Assembly: GCF_020360975.1 (NCBI RefSeq)
Contig: NW_025408669.1
Coordinates: 1,922,001 to 1,986,000, forward strand
Source of the DNA: Hirsutella rhossiliensis
Taxonomy: Eukaryota; Ascomycota; Sordariomycetes; Hypocreales; Ophiocordycipitaceae
DNA length: 64,000 bases
Direction: 5' to 3'
The notes beneath the pieces were generated by a model. The model was not told where the DNA came from and did not search any database. It was given only the letters and a program-made list of their open reading frames with translations. Below, piece after piece: positions 46,569 to 58,542 of this stretch (positions within the stretch are counted from its first letter, which is position 1; every line of letters begins with the position of its first letter). The position numbers were made by a program, and so were the translations under genes.

Positions 46569-49500
46569 GGACGGTGCACCGAGATGCTCCTCGTTTCTTT
46601 TCTTGGTCAACATGCTTCAACATTTCCTGGGCGGCCTCTTTCGGCTCTCCCCATGACGACGGGCTCACAAGGCGTACGGCGCAGTCGAGATGGCACGTCT
46701 CACAAGACGCACTAGGCTCGCAATGGGAATCGGGGGCATTATCACGGCGTTTTCCAGAGTAATGGACACTGGGTGGGGACGTCATTTTTTCTTTTTTTTT
46801 TATGCAACGGCGTTATACACCATGACTTGATGCCGAGGAGGCGTGGCTTCGCCTGGGAAACGGACGTTGTTGGGAAGTGCTTTCTTCAGTTGGGGGCCAT
46901 GGACCTTGGCCGAACCTAAGAACGGTATCGGTTTGGAACAATAGATTGTTCTATGAAATGAAAAGGAATGAAACAGTTGGTCATTTGATCCATGGTGCGG
47001 TTTGACGTTTGCGTGCGGCTGTCGGATGCGCGAGACAGGGCAATCTCGGAGGCTGCCACCGCGCCAGGAGCTTGGCTCCTTTTTTCCCTCTCGTTACTTT
47101 TTCCTCGTGGGCTCTTGGTGGGTGGGATTGCCCGGTGCTGGCATGCACCGAGAGAGTGCATGAGCGCGCAATGCTGCGAGGAGCCACCTTGGCGCGAGGG
47201 CCCTTGGGGACGTTGCGGGTATATAATATATGCACGGTGGAGGGCCTTGGTGACGGGACGTTTGGGATTGGCCTTGTCCTCTAAGTCAAGACTCTCACTT
47301 TACGCCGCACAATAGGTAGAACGCGATTGATGAGCGGTGACTTGCCCGCGATGCTCGCAACTTGTCGTCTACACACTTCCTCGGTGCCCTCTCTCTTAGT
47401 TTCTAGAAGCCTTTCTTTTCAGAGGGCCTCTGTTTAGGAATGGCTGTCTGTCTGTCTATCTGTCTGTCTGTCTGTCTTATCTGTCTGTCTGCATGGCGCA
47501 TGTCTGGCAATTTTGGGGTGAAAGCTTGTCGTGTCGGTGAGCCGCAAGTCTTGGCTGCGCAAGTGGCCCTTTTTCCTTTTTCATTACCAAGTAATTTTTG
47601 CATCCTTTTTTCGCCCCCCCTCCCCTCTCCCCCTTCCCCCCTTTCTTATTCAGTCTGTGCTCCTACATGGCAGCGGTAGATGATGCACATGTTCGAGTGA
47701 GATGTGAACTGGCCTACATATGCACGATGATGATCACGGAGGAGGATGGCAACACAACACAACACAACAACAATAACAATGACAACCAGAGTCATCACAC
47801 GAGAGGAGAAGGGGAAAAAGGGGGAGCAGCGTGCCATCGTCACCCTGCGCAGGGCACGGCAGGGCACGGCAGGGCAGGCCCAGGGAGACTCTGCATGTTG
47901 TCGCAGATGGGGAATACGATGGTACTCGGCCGGCGCGCTGTCCCTGGGCGGGCTGCGTGTGTCTGTACTTACTACTCGCCATGGGCGGTTTCAAGAGCCC
48001 GCGAGTCTTGCGAAGTTGCAAGTAGGGATGATGGGACATGTCGTCTCCTGCAATCTTGCCCCTGGGGGCGGGCGGGGATCGAATATAGGCACAAATGTCC
48101 TCTGCAATATCGTAGCGCATCATCACCTATGGATACGAGCCGTCTTTTTCCTGGCTGAAGCGAGGGTTCGTGCCGACAGTTTGTGCCTGCCCGGATATAC
48201 GTAACAGGGCTCCGTCGGTCAGGGGTAGAGATGGACGAGGTACTGTGACTTACTGTACAGTCTCGCTGAGGTAATGCTGGTCCATCATTTATGGTACAGG
48301 CAGCTTATTCTGAAGAGGCAGGTAATCATTAGTCATCGCATCCCGTCAACTCGCCTCTCCTCCTCCACCTCGCCTCCCCACCATACAGTGCCTCACACTA
48401 TCGACCAGCAAACACGCAGCGACGGCCCGCACAGACGGGGCCCTCGTCGCCAGACAAGCATCAGGTGAGGCGCGCCAGGGGTTACGGCACGTGTACTGCA
48501 CCGTAGGCACCGTCTGTGCGCGCCCACTTCCTTCCTTCTTCTCTTCTTCTTCTTCTGCATTCCCGACCCTGCTTCATCCTCTGCCGGCAGCGCCTGCCCC
48601 GCTCTCGCTCTTCTTCTCGCTAGGCTCATGTCTTACCTGGTTTGCTTATTGCTCTCTAGCTCGCCGTTTTATTTTTATCCTGTCTTGGAATCGGCCGGCT
48701 GAGGGCCAACGTCAACCGAGACGTCGTGGCACCACAATGTCCATGGAGCCGCAGCCAACGCCGTAGTTGTCTTCTCTCAATCAATACATGTATGCCTTTC
48801 TCGTCACCGCCTCCTCAGCCTTTGCAGAAATAGGGCTCAACAGCTTGGGCGACTCCCGCGTCGTCCATGCTCATGGCCCTGACCTGGCTGAAATTCACGC
48901 CCCAGACCCGTCATTGCCTCGGGAACATGCTCCTCTCCGCACCATGATTCCTCACGAAGTCGTTTCCCCTTCCTGGCAGATGATGGCTCCGCAGACACCG
49001 GCTCCAAGTCTGCCGCTCCAATCTTTCCCCAACCGCTCTTTGCTTGGCGGTAGCTGAGAAGCGGCCTGAAGTCTTGCGGCTGAGCATGGCGCGGCAAGCG
49101 AAAGCATCCGCCTCAGCTTGCCGTCAGCACCACCAACAAGTCTGCTGTCATACCCAGACGGGCCTCCAATATTCTCTGATCCTAGATGACTGTATAGAGA
49201 GGGCGTAGTGGTGATCGCAGCTTGTCTGCCGCATGTGCTCAAGGGAAAGCTGAGCTTCGTCGACGCCTTTGAAAACGCCTTTGCAATGGCTCCGCCGCAC
49301 ATTCTACCGTGGACAGCGTCGTCCCTTGATCTTGGTATACAAATTGTACATGCTGCAGAAGCACGCGCGCAAGGGCTCGGCGGCTACGCGCTCCTCAGCT
49401 CCTAATGCTTCACCCGAAGCATCGCAGTGCCGGCTAAATCCACGCTTCATCTTACAAACGTCATCGTCATGAGCAGAGGCGAGGAAGCCCCACGCCGTCC

Positions 49501-49865
49501 ATGTCAACGTCTTCTCGCACGCCGTCGTGGAACAACGTCCTCAGCGTGCCCTCCCGCGTGCGAGTATGCCAGTTCCGACTCTCGACTTCTCTTGTACACT
49601 GTGCTCCTACGTTCCGAGGAGAGGCCCTCAACAACCATCAATACAACGAGCAAGGATTGTGTTTTCCCATGGTCCTCCGCAGCAGGCCTCTTGCCTCCCG
49701 CGCCACTCCAATTCTTCCTCCTATCCCCAAAATTATGTCTTTACAATCTCGGAATTCAACAAAAGAGCAATAGAAATTAACAAACAGGCCGCAGCCGACG
49801 AAGTGGCAGTCAACTTCGACCGGGGCTATGACGCTCCAGGTACACATTGGTTCTGGGCCGGCACG
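46569..49865. other. gene-poor region with microsatellites
   Basis: 3.3 kb with no supported gene. It contains the CTGT repeat at 47444-47491, an ACAAC-rich stretch at 47746-47790 and GGGCACGGCA repeats at 47850-47876. Plus-strand frames at 48767-49057 and 49208-49405 have protein-like composition but no domain or linking exons. Glycogen synthase ends at the right boundary. Confidence 0.55.
47444..47491. repeat. CTGT tetranucleotide microsatellite
   Basis: About eleven CTGT units with two interruptions. Confidence 0.9.
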
Positions 49866-52227
49866 TCAGTTGCCGTTCAAGGTCGCCTCGACGACCGCGC
49901 TGTCATTGACTGGCTGCTTAGCCCGAAGTGTAAGCGGAAATGGGTACTCGTCGGGGTCTTCCTCGTCACTGCTCAAAACCGTCAGTCAAGAATTCTTTGA
50001 TCCAATCTGGTCCAGGTCCGGCAGCATCTTCACTTACGGCAGCTTCCAGGCAACGTAGTCCTCCGTATTCAGGCCCTCGCGGCCCTCCTGCAGGCTGGCA
50101 AAGTCTCCCGGAGTCATCATGCCGCTCTTGTCCCTTGGCGAGCCGGGAACCGAGAAGGGCCGTGAAATCTTCTGCTCCACGCCCGGGATGAAGTCCTCCT
50201 CGTCCTCCTCGGTGCCGCTAAACGATGTCGCATACACCCGTCGCAGCGCCAGCTGTCGAGCCTTGACATACTCCATGCCCATACGCTTCCAGTCGAGCAG
50301 GTCGCTGAGACGCTCCGTGCGGTTTCGCTGGTTGATACGCTGGCGACGACTCTTGCCGCAGAAGTCGTACATGTGGGAAGTCAGCTGATTGATGGAGTCG
50401 TCGACTCCCTTTGTCCGTCGGTCGACAATGTAAATGCCGTAGTCGCTCGAGTTCTCTATCAGCTCTTCCATGTAGCAGCCGAATCCCGACAAGTTGGTCG
50501 TGATGCTGGGGACGCCCATGACGGTGCATTCGGCCGGCGTGTATCCCCACGGCTCGTAGTACGACGCGAATACGCCCATGTGGCAGCCGCGCACAAAGTC
50601 GTCGTAGTCGAGGGGTAGGACAGGATTGGCCGAGTTGAGGAATTCGGGATGGAACACGACCTTGACTCGGTCCGTGGGGTGATTGAACAGCTGGACCCGA
50701 CGGATCTGGTTGAGAATCGGATCGTCGTGGTCGTTGATCATGTTGTGCGTCACAATGGGCGGCAATCCGCCTCGCTTCATGGCGAAGAGGCGCCGCCTCA
50801 GCAGGACACGATCCTGCCCGGAGATGAGCTCCTTTTCGTCCGGCATAGGTTCGCCGTCGTGCCACTTGAGAGACCGTTCGAATAGCCGTCGGCCGATGCT
50901 TTGCTCGATGACGTGGGTGGTATCGCGGAGCGACTTAATGACCGCTTGGCCCTTCAAGGCCTCGACCGTGAGCGACGTCGTCTGCGCAGGCATGATGATA
51001 AAGGCCACGACCGTCATCTTGCTTCCCGCGTTCTTCAGCCGGTGGTTTAGGCGGGCCAGCGACTCGATGAACATGTCTACACCCTTGTTCCGAAATTCGT
51101 AGCGCCCTGCCGTGAACAAGTAGAGGGTGTTGTCTGGTTCAAAGTCGTAGTGACCGTAGAAGTGCCCGCGCACAAAGTCGTGGATTTTTTCCTTGGCCTG
51201 CTGGTGGAGGTTTTGAAACTCATGCACGGCAGAGAACTTGGTGACGTTGAGACCGTTGGGGAGCACGCCGTCGGGTTTCCGTTTCAGCAAGTGCTCCGAC
51301 TCAAAAGCGGTGATGTGGGACACTGTCGTGAAGACATCGCACGAGTGTGCGGCCGCGCGTTCGATGCAGTACCGGTGGTAGATGCCTCGCTTGCCGGCCT
51401 CGGAGTCCACATCAAAGTATTGCAGATTGTTGTAAAAGTCAACTGAGCCGGCACAGAGATAGCGGCCAAGGAGAGTGGCGTGCGTTGTGAAGATGGTGGT
51501 GACATCAATCCGGCGCTTCCTGGTCAGAGGCAAGGCGACGCCGGCGAGCCACTCGTGGAAATGGGCAATGACAGCCTTGTTTTTCTCGTGGGACACAAAC
51601 TGCAATTTGTTAGCGGTAGAGCCAAGGGTTCAGCACGGTGGCACTCACTTCACCGAGGAACCAAGCGACCAAGTAGCCAAAGACAATGGCTTCGTTTGTT
51701 TCGTCGTCGTTGGGCGGAGAAGGAATGCTGGATATGTTCCAGAGATCCGTCTTCCACTCATCCATGAAGCCGTAAGCCGTCTTGGTGTCAATGAGGAGGA
51801 CCCTCGGAGCGCCTTCGATCAGCCATCGCCCATAAATGATGTCGACGCCACGCTCCTTCATTGACTGCATAGTCAAGGATATCTCTTGGTTAGGCGGCTC
51901 CATCTCCTCCACCTCGACGGCAGCCTGCGGCCGTTAGCGCACAAGACAAGCAATCACACGGGGTGAGAAGAGGGCGCACTGATTGACGGTTCAGGGGACC
52001 GATGAGAGTGTATCGATCGCCATACTCGGCCGTGGTGACAGGCGCCTTGGACTTGATGACGGAGTAGATGCCGCCGACTGGGGTAGAGGACGCATGGTCA
52101 GTGGCACAGGTAAAAAAAAAATTGAGCAGAAGACGAGCCTACCGCGATGGGCCACCTCGGTAGCAATCTCGAACAGGAGGTGGTTCTTGACATCGCGAGT
52201 CTGAGCCCTGGAGCCGTCGGAAGCCAT
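49866..52227 (-). CDS. GSY1: glycogen synthase (GT3 family)
   Basis: The enzyme has 707 residues in five exons: 52143-52227, 51980-52077, 51649-51924, 50038-51599 and 49866-49968. It transfers glucose from UDP-glucose to glycogen in the cytosol. Visible are the N-terminal [20 protein letters not shown] glycosyltransferase motif, [23 protein letters not shown], and the catalytic acidic pair in [17 protein letters not shown]. An Arg cluster ([15 protein letters not shown]), which in yeast binds glucose-6-phosphate, follows. The phospho-regulatory tail [20 protein letters not shown] matches the yeast Gsy2 sites. Without the last 69-bp intron (49969-50037) the frame stops right after AWKLP. Splicing adds [15 protein letters not shown] and a natural end at 49866. 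The promoter faces YTM1 across 2 kb. Confidence 0.95.
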
Positions 52228-54196
52228 GGCGTCGGTGTCTGCAAGCTAATAGAAGGCTTTCAGGTGGAGAGGGCCTGGCTGTGAGGTGAATTGGATTGCA
52301 AGGCGACGGGGCCGAGGAGCCAGATATCTGAAGCTGGCAAGGCTACAAACTCGAGAGTTGAGCTTGGGCAAAAGTCGACCGAGGCAATCCGTCGCGTTGA
52401 AAGGGAACGGAAGCCGTGAGGCGGGCCCGTGGGGAGAATATGGCAGCTCCGAAAACGGTCGAAGCGCCTCGGTGAGACAGCGAGGCTTGGGTGGACGGCT
52501 TCGAGCGGCGGGGTTGGACGACGGGCGTCAACTGTGTGGGAGCTCGATATCGCGAGGTGAGGGAGCGGAGAAAAGCTCGGGGAGGTGGAGCTTGAGCTTG
52601 AGGGGGAGGATAAGGAGGCAGAGGTGGTGGAGGTGGAGGTGAAGCGGGGAGCAGGTAGGGAGGAAGAGGGAGGGGAGGCGGCGGCGGCAGGCAAGGCAGG
52701 CACCACCTACAGTACCCTACCTTACGTTAAAGCCATCATTGTCAATCGACCCTCGATCTGGGGGAGCTCGGCCGGAGCTGCCAAGTTAGGGGGCTCGTCT
52801 CCCCGGCTCCACCGCCGAGTTCAGTGACCCCACCCACTGAGCTGCGGGTGGGTCTGGATGCAGAAGGATTGCAGTTATGATGCCAACATGGGATGTTCAT
52901 AAAAAAAGCCGGTGACGTTGGAGCTAACCGCCCACGGCCGTCTCGAATTACGGTGTAGCCCCAACATGCCTGTCTGTGTGCCTGTTCGTCCGGCCATGCC
53001 CTTTGCTGAATGCTCTTCGGACTGCCCGCCATGGTGCATCCTGGGAGATCCTGGGAGCTTCCGCTCGTGCGTCCTGGTGTATGGCACTGATGCAACGGCA
53101 GGCTGGTCGAGCTTTGCGCTAGCATTCGACGTGCGTCAGTGGTGTCGAACCCATCCGCTGAACCTCCGAGGCCCCAAGTCCGGAGACGGTGGCTGAAGCT
53201 TGCAGAGAGACGGGTCCCTGGAAGCAATGGAGAGGGCGGCAACATGGCCCTCGTGCGCACACCTACGGCGGCGGGATGACGACATGGCGGGGCCGTCTTG
53301 GATCAATTGTTATCTTGTCTCTCTCTCGGCGTGTCTGCGTGTCTGCGTTACACAAAGCACGTTATTAAGCTACTGTGCAGGCCTCATTCGGACACGGACT
53401 AATACAGATTGCCTCTTCAACTTGTCTCTCTTGCGCCCAAGCAGCCAAGGCAACTAGCAGGGGATGAGCATTGTATCCGTCCAACCGTCGCCCCTTGCAA
53501 CCGTCGAGACAGCTCCTCCAGGTGCAGATCGCCCTCCGTCATCGGCCTCCGGACTAGCCACGCTGGATCGTTCACTCACGTGCGCTCTCGGAGGATGCGT
53601 CGACACCCAGCATTGCCATCTTTTTGGAGCTTTGTAGCATCGCCGTGGGGCAGCCCAGGCCATCTTCCCAAGCTGCGTGTACGTAACTCATTTTTGGCTC
53701 TGGAAGGGGAAAAAAGGAAGGAAAATATACAGCAACCGACTTGCTTGCAGAATTTCTCTTGCTCTTCGCTACCTACCTACCTTACCTACCTAGGTACCTT
53801 AGCCAGGTACCTATACTTAAGGCATGAGAGGAAAAATGCCCAACGTGCTAGCATGCTCCACCCCCCCTCCCCACCGTACCTATAGGTACCCTCGACATCA
53901 GCCTCGCGGTAGGGCCTCTCTGTAATTGGTTCTGACTAGCGACCGTCGCCCCGCAGTGGAGAGCTTCGGCCGCGAGGCTGGCTCATCTTTTCTCAAATTT
54001 TTCCGAAATCTTTCTATAGAGCGCCTGCGTCGCATTCATGCCCACAAGTTACAACCCCCATTGCCCGCCAAGCGCGCGATAATCACCACTGCCTTCAAAT
54101 TCCTCTCCTTTCTCTCCAAGACGAAATCCAAGATATTCACAGTCAAAATTATCGGCGTCGCAGTTGGGTGCGCCGCTAATCTATCGGCGCTATATA
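52228..54196. promoter_or_regulatory. divergent region GSY1 / YTM1
   Basis: About 2 kb with no supported gene. A GGAGGTGGAGG-rich purine tract lies at 52570-52690. TACCTA/TAGGTA motifs cluster at 53769-53820, with more at 53876-53892. A TATATAATG sequence lies directly at the YTM1 start. Confidence 0.55.
53769..53820. repeat. TACCTA/TAGGTA cluster upstream of YTM1
   Basis: About seven overlapping CTACCTA, CTAGGTACC and GGTACC words lie within 52 bp. They are the same motif family as at 26250 and 30441. Confidence 0.75.
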
Positions 54197-55671
54197 ATGG
54201 ACGCTTCGCCGGGCCAGGTCAAGGTCATCTTCACCACCCATGAGGCGGACCTTCAGTTGCCCGAGTCCAAACAGCAGCTGCTCGTTCCAGCTGGTCCGTA
54301 CATCTTGTCTCAATTGGCCAGGCCGACGCTGACTGTTCCCAAGATATCAAGCGCTATGGCCTCTCACGGATCCTCAACTCCGAGTCAATGCTTGATACCT
54401 CGTCGCCTGTCCCTCTCGACTTCCTCGCAAACGGCACCTTTCTGCGCACAAGCATCCAAGACTATCTTTCGGCCAACGGCCTGTCTTCCGAAACGACCCT
54501 GACACTCCGATACGTCCGCAGTCTGCTCCCACCCGTCTATCAGGCGAGCTTCCAGCACGATGACTGGGTTGCCAGCGTCGACGTGCTCTCCTCGACTGCC
54601 CCGGCTGGCAGACTGTCCGAGGGCTCCAACGTGAGCGACAGACTGGCTAGCGCATCGTATGACGGGCTCGTCAGGATATGGAACCCCTCTGGTGAGACAG
54701 CTGCAACATCGTCATCGGGCAGGGCAGGTGGCCACGCCCAGCGACTCAATGTTGTTCGGTGGTTGGCGCCGTCAAAGCTCGCATCGGCGGGTCTTGACAG
54801 GAAACTTGTCGTATGGGACTATAAAGAGTCCAATGGCAGCTCGGGATCCCTGAAGCCCAGCATGGAGCTATGGGGCCACGACAAGAGCATCAATAGCATC
54901 GACGTCAACGGATCCACGAAACGAATTCTCACCGCGTCTTCCGACGGCTCCATAGGCCTATGGACGTCCTCCAAGAAGACGGCGCCCCAGGCCGACCCCG
55001 ATAGCTTGCCCTCGGCACACAGCACGAAGCGAGCAAAATTTTCGTCTGCGGCGGGCTCGACAGCCCAACGAGGCCCTCTCGCCTTGATGCCGATGCACAA
55101 CGAGCCCGTCACTGCCGCCATCTTCCACCCCACTGACGCGACCGTCGCCTACTCGGCGTCTCAGGATCACACGGTGAAGACGATTGATCTGACGACGCAG
55201 AAAGAGGTATCGCGGTTGACGACGATGCACCCGATACTTTGCGCGACGGCGCTGCCTGCCAACTCTCTGGTGGCGGCGGGTTCCTCGGCCAGACATATCA
55301 CTCTGCTGGATCCCAGGGAATCCGCGGCAGCCACCGCAGCCATGACCCTCCGTGGCCATGTTAACATGATTTCGTCCCTCGCGCCGTCCCCGGAAAACGA
55401 CCATTCTCTTCTTTCCGGCTCGCACGACAGCACATGTCGAGTATGGGATCTGCGGAGCGTGCGGCCGGGCACTTCCGAGGAAGGCGGAGGCCGTGTGAGC
55501 GAACCTGCATACACCATCGGGCGTGAGTGGCTCAGCGGCAAGAAGCTTCCGTCGGCGGGAGACGGTGCCAAGGTGCTGAGTGTTGCCTGGGACAAGACGT
55601 GGGGCATTGTGAGTGCGGGAGAGGACAAGAGGGTGCAAATCAACAAGGGGAGAGGTTTGCTTGCCTCGTAG
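54197..55671 (+). CDS. YTM1: ribosome biogenesis WD40 protein Ytm1 (WDR12)
   Basis: The protein has 474 residues in two exons (54197-54293 and 54344-55671). The 50-bp intron uses a weak GTCCGT donor, but phase and conservation (LLVPA joined to DIKRYGLSRILNSE) support it. Residues about 8-95 form the ubiquitin-like NLE domain that the AAA-ATPase Rea1 pulls on. Seven WD-type blades follow (HDDWVASVDV, DRLASASYDGLVRIW, KLASAGLDRKLVVWDY, HDKSINSIDV, and the last SLLSGSHDSTCRVWDLR). Ytm1 works with Erb1 and Nop7 in 60S subunit maturation in the nucleolus. The acidic MIDAS-contact Glu of the NLE domain (EAD in FTTHEADLQLP) is present. Confidence 0.93.
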
Positions 55672-55753
55672 ACAAGATGCGACGGCTGATCTATATCCCG
55701 GGGCCAGATTCGAGCCGAGGTTCGAGGCTATCAATTGAAGGGTATCGTGATTT

Positions 55754-57536
55754 TTAGGCCGTTGCTATTTGTGGCTCGACATTCTCGCAGTCCTTTGCCA
55801 GTGATCGATATTTCCCGTTCAACGAGGTTTGATGCAAGAAAGACAGGACTTCCCTCTTCAACCTTATCCTGCTGTACGGCAGCTTCAGTTCCACGACGGC
55901 GTTGAGAAGATAGGTAATCACCGTGCCAGTTTGCAAAGGTGGATCGCGCAGTAATTTGGCAATCGATATGGGGTCGAGGTCCTCGTTGACGTGCCATATG
56001 TAGTAGGCCCGAAGAACAGGGAGCGGTGAGGCCACGGGCGTCTGACTAGAGGCGCGGAATTCTTGAGCCATGCGCTCGGCTTCGACAATGCGAGCGTCCC
56101 TTATAACCGGGATAGGGATTTGGGGTTTCGGCGCCCTGGGCTTCCGCGGCCTGGCTGTGACTGGCTTTGGTGTTTTGGCAGGAGTCGACTCGGAGCAAGC
56201 GTCAATTGAAGCTTCCTCGTTCGCCAACTTGCCTGGTGCCAATTCCGGTTCTGCTTCCAGAGCTACGCGGGGAATCGGCAGGCCCAACTCCGCATGGTGA
56301 GGTCGTGGCGGACAAGGCTTGAGCTCCTTGCGTTTTGCATCAAGCACGTGGTAGAGTTGAAGGCCGGCATACGCGTCAGCCGCGGCATCTGCAGCGGCGT
56401 TAGCGACGTGTTGTTCATTGGGGCTTCACACAGTAACGCATCGGCATACATGTGATCTGGGACGTGTTTAGAGGCTGCTGCCAGTTGCTTGTGCGGACCG
56501 AGTTCCCCTTGAACAGTGGCAGCCCCAGATGCTCCTGGGCCTGGATAGACATGGCCACCACCGACTTGTTGATGAGGCGGGGCGTTCCTGCTGCCGAGTA
56601 TTTAACCTGCTTGTACAGGTGGCTGAGCTCAAACACGCCCTGGACGGCGATGCCAAGATGGTTCTTCAGTCTCGTGCAGTCCCCCCGGATGTTGACGCCG
56701 GCCTTTCTCACGTTGGGATCCTCCATGATCTTCCGAAAGGTCGGGGCAACGAAATCATCCTTGGCGAACATGGCCACTTGGAAGAGCCCAATCCTGCTCG
56801 GGCTGGCAAGCTGGATGAGGGAGACGTTTTCGCGAGGGCCAGAGTTGCGGTTCGCATAGATGGACCACTCAAGATCGAAGCCGAGTATCTCCTGGCCGAG
56901 AAAGTGTTTCTGGCAGACGAGCTCTGTGGCATGCTTGCTTGTGCAGTAGTGGACCTTGACCTTTTCCGTGTCGCCGGCGGCATTGATGTGCTCATATAGG
57001 GTATGGGACCAGAAGGAGGCGGGAGTGCCGGCCTCGGCAGCTTTGGCGGCTTTGAAGAGTTCGGTTGACATGACAAAGTTCATGGGTGTTTGCGGAGGAC
57101 TGGCGGGGTCGAGGCTCTCGGGTTCGTTCTCCTTGGAGCTCTCTAGCATGTACATGGCGCTCTCCGTGCCCTTGGCTATTCCGGCATCGTCAAGCTCGGC
57201 ATTCGATGCTTCGTGGACTAGCGACGCCGCCACTTCATTTCCCAGAGCCGCGCGCAGCCCGAAACAGCCCTCGTTGGCCATGCGCACGTGGTAAACGTCG
57301 CGATCAAGCCCTCCAGGCTCACTGCTGCTGTGGCCATCGGTCGTGGGCACATGAAGAAAGCGGCAGACATCCAGTCGTGGATACAGAGGCGCGCGCTCGG
57401 GGCTCGGGGAGAAACGAATGCCCATGCTCGGGTGCCAGCGCATGCTGGTCTTTCTTGATCCCATGGCTCGTCTCAAAGCTCCCTGGAGAACAGCCACGCC
57501 ACGTCGACCGCGGGCAGGGTCGAGAGAGGCTCCCAT
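55754..57536 (-). CDS. 3'-5' exonuclease domain protein, DEDDy (WRN/Rrp6-like)
   Basis: The protein has 573 residues in two exons (56450-57536 and 55754-56388; 61-bp intron). The junction restores ITYAADAYAGLQLYHVLDA. The DEDDy domain spans about residues 205-385: motif I FDLEW (Asp and Glu), motif II GVNIRGDCTRLKNHLG (Asp), motif III YAADAY (Tyr and Asp). The N-terminal 200 residues have no clear domain. The C-terminal 190 residues include a basic Pro-rich linker (RPRKPRAPKPQIPIPVIRD) and a helical segment (AYYIWHVNEDLDPISIAKLL) that may bind nucleic acid. There is no helicase or HRDC part, so it is a stand-alone nuclease. The substrate (DNA or RNA) is unknown. It is divergent from LSM5. Confidence 0.85.
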
Positions 57537-58006
57537 GAGTGCACGGAGCGGTGTACTGGGATAGGCAGATGCGGCGTGGAGCTTTCTTTTGCGGTAGGTA
57601 CATCATCGAGGACGCGTGCTTACGCGCCGCGTGTAGCAGCGAGCTTCCATGGCGCGGCCAATGACCATGGCCCGACGAGACGCTGTCCACGCGACGAGTG
57701 ACAAACAGCTCTCCCCTGCTTCACCATTGACAGCTATTGGTTCTGGTCAGGGGATTGAGATCTCGCTGCTGAGTCATCTGGTCCCAGGCACGTGGGGCAG
57801 TGGGTGCGTCATGAACTATACCGAAAGGCGGCATCGCACTGCAGCAAACCCTGGCCCCAGTCTGAATGAAGACCACGACCTCCAGGCCAACTACGAACTC
57901 GGACTACGAGACGAGAGACGACTGAGCCAATCTCCAGCTGTGAATCGGGGCACCAGTCGTCGTCAGCTTTCGAGGCTGCCTGTACCAAGCATCAACAGCC
58001 TCCACC
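57537..58006. promoter_or_regulatory. divergent promoter region exonuclease / LSM5
   Basis: 470 bp between divergent start codons, with no gene recognised. Confidence 0.55.
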
Positions 58007-58542
58007 ATGGCGTCGCAACTGCTGCCTCTTGGTCAGGCTCTCCTGCTACCCACCCGCCTTTCCTTCATCTCAGTCACTGACCTCTGGCAGAGCTTATCGA
58101 CAAGTGCGTCGGCTCCAAGATATGGGTCGTCATGAAGGGCGACAAAGGTTCGACCAGTCGTTGATCCCCTGCATGCCTTGGCGCACTCAACTGACCATGC
58201 GCGCAGAATTCAGCGGCACTCTGGTCGGGTTCGACGACTATGTCAGTAAGTGGCCGCTATACCCAGCAGGCGACTTGTTTCCATCTGACTGCCCTCTACA
58301 GACATGGTTCTAGAAAATGTAACGGAATTGTAAGTAGATCCGAGCCGTGCTCAGGAGCTTGGAGCTGACGCGCTCGCACAGCGACTACAGTGGGAACCAC
58401 GCCAAACTTTCCAAGATCCTTCTGAACGGAAACAACATTTGCATGGTATGATGACCTCTCGTATACGCATCTTGCTCCATCTGCTCACACCCAATCACAG
58501 TTGATACCTGGTGGTGAAGGGCCAGGCGAGGCCGCGGCGTGA
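58007..58542 (+). CDS. LSM5: U6 snRNA-associated Sm-like protein LSm5
   Basis: The protein has 84 residues in six exons: 58007-58031, 58091-58147, 58207-58245, 58302-58329, 58382-58445 and 58501-58542. All five introns are 51-59 bp with GT-AG ends and consistent phases. The spliced protein carries Sm1 (LLPLELIDKCVGSKIWVVMK, EFSGTLVGFDDYVNMVLENV) and Sm2 (KILLNGNNICMLIPGG), with the LSm5-specific FDDYVNMVLE and C-terminal PGGEGP. It is a ring subunit of LSm2-8 (U6 snRNA, splicing) and LSm1-7 (mRNA decapping). No exon exceeds 64 bp, so frame-based searches miss it. It converges with RPB11, 332 bp apart. Confidence 0.93.

Noticed and set aside
48767..49405. Plus-strand frames with a signal-peptide-like start and a hydrophobic stretch
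   Set aside because: No splice-compatible connection, no domain, and the opposite strand is equally open.
33407..49865. A biosynthetic cluster or defence island around the LINE
   Set aside because: No core enzyme, transporter, regulator or effector genes are present; only the LINE, one unknown gene and non-coding DNA.
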